This document shows positions 4,345-9,281 of a DNA stretch of 9,281 nucleotides, piece by piece. The notes under the pieces were generated by a model. It was not told the origin of the DNA, searched no databases, and saw only the letters and a program-made list of their open reading frames with translations. How positions within the stretch are numbered: position 1 is the first letter of the stretch; each line of letters starts with the position of its first letter. A program made the translations under genes and the position numbers. This DNA comes from Clostridia bacterium (GTDB taxonomy: Bacteria; Bacillota; Clostridia; Oscillospirales; CAG-272): NCBI GenBank assembly GCA_017625275.1, contig JAGALI010000047.1:1-9281 (forward strand), read 5' to 3'.

Positions 4345-6504
4345 ATGTATCTTATCATTGCAGAAAAGCCATCGCTTGCAAGAAACATTCTTGCTGGTAT
4401 TGAAAAGGTTCAAAGCGCTGAAATGAAAAAGCGTGGTGGCTACTATGAGGGTGGAAGCTTCATAGTTACTTGGGTTTTTGGACATTTGTTCTCCTTAGCT
4501 GATATTGAGGATTACTCTCCTACGGAAAGCACTAAATGGACTATGGATAATCTTCCCTGCTTCCCTAGTGAGTTTAAATTTAATCTTAAAAGAGGAAGCG
4601 ACAAGAAGGTTGACTCTGGTGTTCAAAATCAATTCAACACAATTAAAAAGCTATGCAATCGCGCTGATGTTGACACTATTGTAAATGCAGGTGACGCTGA
4701 CCGTGAGGGTGAAATTATTGTTCGTCTTTGCGTTTCTCACGCGATTGAGGAAGGAAAGAAAAAATTTGTCCGTTTATGGCTTCCTGACCAGACCCCAGAA
4801 ACAATAAAGCAGGCCCTTTCCGAAATGAAGGACGAGAAGGAATACAATTCCCTTGCAAACGAAGGCTTTGCAAGAACCTATATTGACTGGTTATATGGCG
4901 TTAATCTGACTCGCTTCGCTACTCTTAAAACTGGCAAGCTACTTCGTGTTGGGCGTGTTATTGTACCTATTGTAAAGGCTATTTACGACAGGGATAAGGA
5001 AATCAAGACCTTCGTGCCTGAGAAGTATTATGTTATGTCCTCGCACGAGAAGACAAACAATGAATTTGTAGACCTCACCTCAAAAACAAAATTTACAAAG
5101 GATGAATATCAAAGGGCGCTCGCAGAGTGCGCAAAATACAATGGTGAGGTAGCCACTGTAACCTCTGTAAAGAAAAAGCGCACTACCATGAGTCCACCAA
5201 AGCTATTTTCTCTTTCTAAGCTTCAGAGCTATCTTGGAAAGAAGTTTAAGCTTTCCATGGACGAAACACTATCAACTGTTCAGAAGCTATATGAGGACGG
5301 ATATGTCACCTACCCTCGTACTAACTCAGAATATTTGGCCACTGCTGAGCAGGGAAAGGTTAAGAGCATTATAGCTAATGTCAAAAAGCTCGGCTATCCT
5401 GTTGCCTTTCGCTTTGCAAAGAGCATTTTTGATGATTCAAAGATTGAGTCTCACTCTGCTCTTACCCCTACCTATAAAATTCCAGACCCTAAGTCGCTTA
5501 GCGAGCGTGAAAGAATTGTTTATACTGCAATTTTAAGACGCTTTGTTGCCGTTTTCTGCGAGCAGGAATGTATCGTTGAAAAGAACGAAATTAAAATCAA
5601 AATCGGAGAGCTTGAGGAGTTTACATTAAGTGGCACTGTTATAATTGAGCCAGGCTGGACTAAATTTGAGGAAAGCACTCAAAAGGATAAAATTCTTCCA
5701 AGGCTCGAAAAGGGTGATACGGTTAATATCAATTTTGTTCCCTGTGAAAAGGAAACAACTCCTCCTAAGCACTACACAATCGAAACGCTAAACAATTATC
5801 TCAAGAATCCATTCAAGGACGAAAAGGCAAATGCTGACGAGAGCGACGATGATGAATATCGTGCTATCTTCGAGGGCCTTGAGCTTGGAACTGAGGCTAC
5901 AAGAACTGGTATTATCGACAACGCCTGCAAGAGCTATTATATCTCGCTTAAAAAGGATTCCTACTATATTCTGCCTGATGGTGAGTATCTAATAGAATCG
6001 CTTTCACAGCTTGGAATCATTATGGATAAATATAAAACCTCTGAGCTGGGTCAGGCGCTTAAAAAGGTATATCGTGGCGAGTTTACTATTGAAAATAGTG
6101 TCGAGCTTGCAAGAAAAGAAATTGATGCAGTATTTAATCGCTCAAAGGACTTTGAAATAGAAAAGGATACAAATATCGGTTTCTTTGGAGATGTTATAGG
6201 AATTTGTCCTCTTTGTGGTGGCAATGTTGTCCGTACAAAATTTGGATACGGCTGTTCAAGCTATCGTGAAAACGGCTGTAAGTTCTCTATCTCTAAATCA
6301 ATCTGCTCTCGCACGATTTCTGTTTCTAATGTAAAAATGCTTTTGGCTACTGGTAAGACGAGTAAAATTCAAGGCTTCACCTCCAAAAATGGCAAAAGCT
6401 TTGATGCTTGTCTAAGGCTTGAGGACGGCAGGGTTGTATTTGATTTCCCTAATCCCCCTCCTGTAAAGTCAGAGCCTAGCACCACTAAAAAGACAAAAAA
6501 ATAA
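4345..6504 (+). CDS. topB: DNA topoisomerase III (type IA), TopB
   Basis: A 719-residue type IA topoisomerase that cuts one DNA strand, passes another and reseals, favouring decatenation of replication and recombination intermediates. Toprim domain: the N-terminal IIAEKPSLA carries Glu7, and VNAGDADREGE gives Asp117, Asp119 and Glu121 for Mg binding. The breaking Tyr is Tyr323 in GYVTYPRTNSEYL, and the conserved His is in ESHSALTPT. The later TOPRIM-distal segment includes GLELGTEATRTGIID. A zinc ribbon follows (Cys621, Cys624, Cys637, Cys645), then a C-terminal repeat-like domain (GKTSKIQGFTSKNGKSFDACL) and a Lys-rich tail. An oddity is VGRVIVPIV (202-210), where the family usually reads VGRVQTPTL. 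AAAGGAG lies seven bases before the ATG. It is the first gene of a five-gene operon; its stop overlaps the next gene's ribosome binding site. Confidence 0.95.
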   Translation: MYLIIAEKPSLARNILAGIEKVQSAEMKKRGGYYEGGSFIVTWVFGHLFSLADIEDYSPTESTKWTMDNLPCFPSEFKFNLKRGSDKKVDSGVQNQFNTIKKLCNRADVDTIVNAGDADREGEIIVRLCVSHAIEEGKKKFVRLWLPDQTPETIKQALSEMKDEKEYNSLANEGFARTYIDWLYGVNLTRFATLKTGKLLRVGRVIVPIVKAIYDRDKEIKTFVPEKYYVMSSHEKTNNEFVDLTSKTKFTKDEYQRALAECAKYNGEVATVTSVKKKRTTMSPPKLFSLSKLQSYLGKKFKLSMDETLSTVQKLYEDGYVTYPRTNSEYLATAEQGKVKSIIANVKKLGYPVAFRFAKSIFDDSKIESHSALTPTYKIPDPKSLSERERIVYTAILRRFVAVFCEQECIVEKNEIKIKIGELEEFTLSGTVIIEPGWTKFEESTQKDKILPRLEKGDTVNINFVPCEKETTPPKHYTIETLNNYLKNPFKDEKANADESDDDEYRAIFEGLELGTEATRTGIIDNACKSYYISLKKDSYYILPDGEYLIESLSQLGIIMDKYKTSELGQALKKVYRGEFTIENSVELARKEIDAVFNRSKDFEIEKDTNIGFFGDVIGICPLCGGNVVRTKFGYGCSSYRENGCKFSISKSICSRTISVSNVKMLLATGKTSKIQGFTSKNGKSFDACLRLEDGRVVFDFPNPPPVKSEPSTTKKTKK

Positions 6505-6514
6505 GGAGTTTGTT

Positions 6515-7003
6515 ATGGAAAGAGTTTCTAAACATAATTATTATTTGGATATTGCCCAAACGGTTTCTCAAAGAAGCACATGCTTAAGAAGACGCTTCGG
6601 TGCTATTATCGTTAAAAACGATACTATAGTTTCAACCGGCTACAATGGAGCTCCAAGAGGACGCAAGAATTGCTGTGATATTGGCTCGTGCACAAGAGAT
6701 AATCTTGGTATTCCAAGAGGAGAGAGATATGAGCTTTGCAGAAGCATTCACGCAGAGGCTAACGCTATTATCTCAGCATCTCGTGAGCAAATGCTTGATT
6801 CTACCCTTTATCTTTGCTGTACTGACCCTAAGACTGGCGAGGTTATCGGTGGTATGAACTGCTGTATGATGTGTAAGCGTCAGGTTATAAACGCAGGAAT
6901 TTCAAAGGTTATTATCCGTAACAACAAATTTGAATATACCGAGATAAATGTTAACGACTGGATTATTGATGACGACAGTCTAAGTGGTGTTTTCGGCTAT
7001 TAA
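6515..7003 (+). CDS. comEB: Deoxycytidylate (dCMP) deaminase
   Basis: A 162-residue cytoplasmic zinc enzyme converting dCMP to dUMP, the substrate of thymidylate synthase. The order of segments fits the family: CLRRRFGAIIVKND (23-36), TGYNGAPRG, a Cys-rich loop with NCCDIGSC (52-59), then ELCRSIHAEANAI with zinc ligand His79 and proton-shuttle Glu81, and CCMMCKRQVINAGI with zinc ligands Cys117 and Cys120. The NGAPRG loop and CRSIHAE segment separate it from cytidine deaminases and from the tRNA adenosine deaminase. The usual Pro before the first Cys of the second motif is replaced by Cys116. AAGGAG (6503-6508) overlaps the topB stop codon, and the ATG follows six bases later, so the two are tightly linked. 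The name comEB is that of the Bacillus subtilis counterpart; no competence role is suggested here. Confidence 0.92.
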   Translation: MERVSKHNYYLDIAQTVSQRSTCLRRRFGAIIVKNDTIVSTGYNGAPRGRKNCCDIGSCTRDNLGIPRGERYELCRSIHAEANAIISASREQMLDSTLYLCCTDPKTGEVIGGMNCCMMCKRQVINAGISKVIIRNNKFEYTEINVNDWIIDDDSLSGVFGY

Positions 7004-7004
7004 T

Positions 7005-7448
7005 ATGAACAATTTCTCTATTCGAAGGGCAAACACCTCTGATATTGACGATATAGCCTATATTGAAGAGGGCTGCTTCTCTACGCCTTGGTCAAGAAAA
7101 TCCATTGCCGAATCCATGTCTCACTCTCCCTGGCGATTTTTTGTCGCAGTAAGCGATAATAGAGTCGTTGGATATGGTGGGGTTTATCTTATTCTTGACG
7201 AGGGACAAATTTCAAATATTGCAGTTCTTCCTGTCCTTCGTGGCAAGGGCTTAGGACGCGCGATTTTAAACGCTATATGCGAGGAGTGTCGCGCAGAGGG
7301 CTGTGCAAGAATTACACTTGAGCTTAGAAAATCAAATTCGGTTGCATACGCGCTTTATGAGTCGTGTGGCTTTGCTTCTGTTGGAGAAAGACCAAATTTC
7401 TATTCTAATCCAAGTGAAAACGCAATTTTAATGAACAAAGAGCTTTAA
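7005..7448 (+). CDS. rimI: Ribosomal-protein-S18-alanine N-acetyltransferase RimI
   Basis: A 147-residue GNAT-fold acetyltransferase. The beta1-alpha1 region reads FSIRRANTSDIDDI, followed by the RimI-typical TPWSRKSIAESM (27-38). The acetyl-CoA loop is VLRGKGLGRAIL (77-88), after ILDEGQISNIAVLP. ITLELRKSN has Glu106 and ALYESCGF has Tyr118, matching the catalytic Glu/Tyr pair of the family. PNFYSNPSENAILM ends the fold. It acetylates the N-terminal Ala of S18 in enterobacteria; other targets are possible. The ATG comes one base after the deaminase stop (TAA-T-ATG) with no good ribosome binding site, pointing to translational coupling; a GTG at 6984 would add seven residues but also lacks a site. 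Lying next to tsaD is a widespread arrangement and supports the RimI name over a generic GNAT. Confidence 0.9.
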   Translation: MNNFSIRRANTSDIDDIAYIEEGCFSTPWSRKSIAESMSHSPWRFFVAVSDNRVVGYGGVYLILDEGQISNIAVLPVLRGKGLGRAILNAICEECRAEGCARITLELRKSNSVAYALYESCGFASVGERPNFYSNPSENAILMNKEL

Positions 7449-7457
7449 GAGGTTTTT

Positions 7458-8456
7458 ATGTATATTTTGGCATTTGAGTCATCTTGTGATGAAACAGCCT
7501 GCTCTGTGTGTGAAATGACAGAGGGCAAGCGAATTATAAAATCGAATATTATCGCATCGCAGGTTGCTACTCACGCGCTTTATGGTGGCGTTGTGCCAGA
7601 AATTGCAAGTCGTGCGCATATTGAGGCTATTTCTAAAATCACCTACGAGGCGCTTTCTGTGGCTGGTGTGTCGCTTAAGGAAATTGGGGCTATTGCTGTT
7701 ACTAATGGTCCTGGCCTTATTGGTGCGCTTTTGGTTGCGGTGAATTTTGCAAAATCTCTTGCCTTTGCTTACAATATTCCACTTGTACCTGTTGACCACA
7801 TCAAGGGTCATATTGCATCAAATTATATGACATATCAGGAGCTTAAGCCACCATTCTTGGCGCTTGTTGTATCTGGTGGTCATACATCGTTCTTTGATGT
7901 TAAATCATACACAGAGCTTAAGGAAATTGGCTCCACTCTCGATGATGCCGCAGGCGAGTGCTTTGACAAGATTGGCAGAGTTATGGGGCTTCCCTATCCT
8001 GGTGGACACGCCATGGATCTTTTGGCGCGTGAGGGCGATAAAAATGCAATAAGGTTTCCTTCTCCATCTATAAACGACACGCTCAATTTGTCCTTCAGTG
8101 GTCTTAAGACCTCTGTTATTAACTATATCAATACTCAAAGGCAAAAGGATATTGAGCTTGTACCAAAGGATATTGCTGCATCCTTTACAAGGACTGTTGT
8201 CGATGCAATTTGCTCCAAAATCGGCTCTGCTCTTAAGAAAACGGGCTACGATAAGGTTGTGCTGGCTGGTGGTGTTAGTGCTAACTCGCACCTTCGTGCT
8301 GGCGTGCTTGCAGAATGTAAAAAATTTGGCGCTGAATTTTACGCGCCTGAGCTATCGCTTTGTGGTGACAATGCTGTTATGATTGGCGCACAGGGCTATT
8401 ATGAATTTTTAAATGGTGTGCGCGCTGACGAGTCGTTAAACGCATATCCAAGCTAA
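7458..8456 (+). CDS. tsaD: tRNA N6-threonylcarbamoyladenosine transferase subunit TsaD
   Basis: A full-length, 332-residue member of the Kae1/TsaD (ASKHA) family. It transfers the threonylcarbamoyl group to A37 of tRNAs reading ANN codons. The N-terminus ILAFESSCDETA is the family hallmark. GGVVPEIASRAHIE and VTNGPGLIGALLV follow, then the metal-binding HIKGH (His114, His118), VVSGGHTSFFD, FDKIGRVMGLPYPGG, LSFSGLKTS, LAGGVSANSHLR and GDNAVMIG with the third metal ligand Asp304. Nothing is missing. AAGAGG (7447-7452) overlaps the rimI stop, with the ATG five bases later. In bacteria TsaD works with TsaB and TsaE on threonylcarbamoyl-AMP made by TsaC/Sua5; none of these is in the window, although tsaE and tsaB often precede rimI-tsaD. 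Confidence 0.97.
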   Translation: MYILAFESSCDETACSVCEMTEGKRIIKSNIIASQVATHALYGGVVPEIASRAHIEAISKITYEALSVAGVSLKEIGAIAVTNGPGLIGALLVAVNFAKSLAFAYNIPLVPVDHIKGHIASNYMTYQELKPPFLALVVSGGHTSFFDVKSYTELKEIGSTLDDAAGECFDKIGRVMGLPYPGGHAMDLLAREGDKNAIRFPSPSINDTLNLSFSGLKTSVINYINTQRQKDIELVPKDIAASFTRTVVDAICSKIGSALKKTGYDKVVLAGGVSANSHLRAGVLAECKKFGAEFYAPELSLCGDNAVMIGAQGYYEFLNGVRADESLNAYPS

Positions 8457-8474
8457 TTTAGCAAGGGGGATAAA

Positions 8475-9281
8475 ATGAAAATTGAAGTTAAATATTCAGG
8501 CAAAATCATAAATTTACCGTCCTCTGTGGCTAAATTTATGGCTGAAGCCTCTCGCGAGGATTTATCTGTTATTATTGGAATTTATGCGTGTCAGGATATG
8601 CTTGGCGCGTTTGATAAATATATTACCAAATTTTCTGAAAGCATTGGTGTTGGAGCTGAGAAGGTGCAAAAATCCCTTGACTTTTGGGCAAAGCGTGGTG
8701 TTATTTCAATTGAGGGCGAGATTTCTAGCACTCATATCACCTCCGCTTCTAGCTCTGTACCTACCTATTCTGGCGACCAAATTGCGAAATTTGTCGAAAA
8801 AAACGAAGACATTCGCTCTCTATTTCTTGCCTGTCAGGCAATTCTTGGCAAGGATTTCGGAACTCACGATTTCAATAATGTTATTTATTTAAAGGATACC
8901 TTTAGATTTAGCAATGAATATATTATGCTACTTCTCGCCCACTGCAAGGACCTTGATAAGGCGAGCTGGGCTTACATAAGAAAAACAGCGCAAAATCTTT
9001 ATGATGAGGGTATTGATACATATATTCGTCTCGAGGCACATTTTGCTGACAGAAAAAATAAAAATTCTCTTGAATATAAAATTCGTGAGCTTTTTGGAAT
9101 TGGCAAGCGTGAGCTTTCCAAGACCGAAAGGGATAAAATTGAAAGGTGGCTGGAGCTTGAGCTTGACATTGAGCTTATAAGAATCGCTTACGATATTACT
9201 ATTGACAAAACCGGTAAGCTTTCGCTGGCTTACTGTGCGAAAATTATTGAAAATTGGCTATCCTGTGGCATTAAAACTGCT
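8475..9281 (+). CDS. DnaD-like replication protein with tandem DnaD domains, 5' part (runs off the right edge)
   Basis: An open frame starts at ATG 8475, five bases after AAGGGGG (8463-8469), and stays open for 269 codons to the window edge; there is no stop, so it is partial. Residues 1-90 look like a winged-helix N-terminal domain (AEKVQKSLDFWAKRGVISIE resembles recognition helix plus wing). A Ser/Thr-rich linker spans about 84-98. Residues 103-190 resemble a first DnaD C-terminal helical domain, and 197-269 a second, with IRIAYDITIDKTGKLSLAYCAKIIENWLSCGIKTA closely matching the Y-x-x-T-x-x-KTGKLS-x-x-Y-x-x-x-I-x-x-NW-x-x-x-GI-T signature. DnaD helps remodel the origin and load helicase in low-GC Gram-positives. 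It is last visible gene of the topB operon, 18 bp after tsaD. Clostridia often have two-domain DnaD paralogues, so it may not be the main initiator. Confidence 0.85.
   Translation, partial: MKIEVKYSGKIINLPSSVAKFMAEASREDLSVIIGIYACQDMLGAFDKYITKFSESIGVGAEKVQKSLDFWAKRGVISIEGEISSTHITSASSSVPTYSGDQIAKFVEKNEDIRSLFLACQAILGKDFGTHDFNNVIYLKDTFRFSNEYIMLLLAHCKDLDKASWAYIRKTAQNLYDEGIDTYIRLEAHFADRKNKNSLEYKIRELFGIGKRELSKTERDKIERWLELELDIELIRIAYDITIDKTGKLSLAYCAKIIENWLSCGIKTA

Noticed and set aside
4345..6504. topB as a sign of an integrative conjugative element.
   Set aside because: No relaxase, integrase, type IV secretion or attachment repeat is visible and the neighbours are core genes. The right edge is close, so this cannot be fully excluded.
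7905..8291. Minus-strand open frame of about 128 codons.
   Set aside because: It is antisense to the well-conserved middle of tsaD, has no ribosome binding site or recognisable domain, and is explained by codon structure of the opposite strand. The same holds for the minus-strand frame at 7479-7811 and the plus-strand frame at 414-764.
8575..8892. Open frame of about 105 codons on the plus strand.
   Set aside because: It lies out of frame inside the DnaD-like gene, whose frame is open for 269 codons, has a strong ribosome binding site and shows a clear family signature.
1..9281. CRISPR arrays, tRNA or rRNA genes, riboswitches, insertion sequences and long repeats.
   Set aside because: Reading both strands showed no regular spaced repeats, no terminal inverted repeats or transposase, no tRNA-like cloverleaf, and leaders too short for a riboswitch.

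Overview
The window looks like a chromosomal segment from a low-GC, Gram-positive anaerobe, most likely an uncultured member of the Clostridia (Bacillota). Supporting signs are AT-rich intergenic DNA, strong AGGAG-type ribosome binding sites, TTGAxA-17-TAAAAT promoters, a UPF0291 (YnzC-type) small protein, a DnaD-family replication protein, a lipoprotein with a lipobox, and TAA at every visible stop. The lineage is inferred from gene content; no species can be named.

Layout. Positions 1-237 hold the 3' end of an aldose 1-epimerase-like gene, closed by a bidirectional hairpin terminator that also serves the gene coming the other way. A minus-strand zinc-resistance unit follows (2423 down to 275): an ArsR/SmtB-type metal sensor, then a P1B-type Zn/Cd/Pb-exporting ATPase one base after the sensor's stop. 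Its promoter is perfect (TTGACA-17-TATAAT), with a palindromic operator at the presumed transcription start. Divergent from it, mnmA (tRNA U34 2-thiouridylase) runs on the plus strand from its own promoter. It converges on a short minus-strand gene for a lipoprotein carrying a small Cys/His module, and the two share one hairpin. Next is a monocistronic UPF0291 gene with a strong terminator. From 4286 to the right edge is one plus-strand operon: topB (topoisomerase III), dCMP deaminase, rimI, tsaD and the first 269 codons of a DnaD-like protein. Gaps are 10, 1, 9 and 18 bp, with no internal terminator.

How the genes work together. The ArsR-ATPase pair is a self-contained metal-homeostasis switch. 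When Zn binds the sensor's helix-5 site, a strong promoter should be released and the exporter made. The right-hand operon joins DNA topology (TopB), replication restart or initiation (DnaD) and dTTP precursor supply (dCMP deaminase) with translation maintenance (RimI acetylation, TsaD for t6A37). MnmA adds a second anticodon-loop modification enzyme. These are housekeeping functions, and I see no integrase, transposase, relaxase, phage gene, CRISPR array, tRNA or rRNA.

Novelty. I did not find a clear undescribed system. The items most worth a second look are the stand-alone Cys/His lipoprotein, the three-cysteine (PCxxC) form of MnmA, the altered GRVQTP-equivalent motif in topoisomerase III, and the overlapping opposed promoters at 3965-4011. 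No stretch over 300 bp lacks a gene; the longest gaps are about 160 bp (2424-2583) and 128 bp (4217-4344), and both are filled with promoter, operator or terminator elements.
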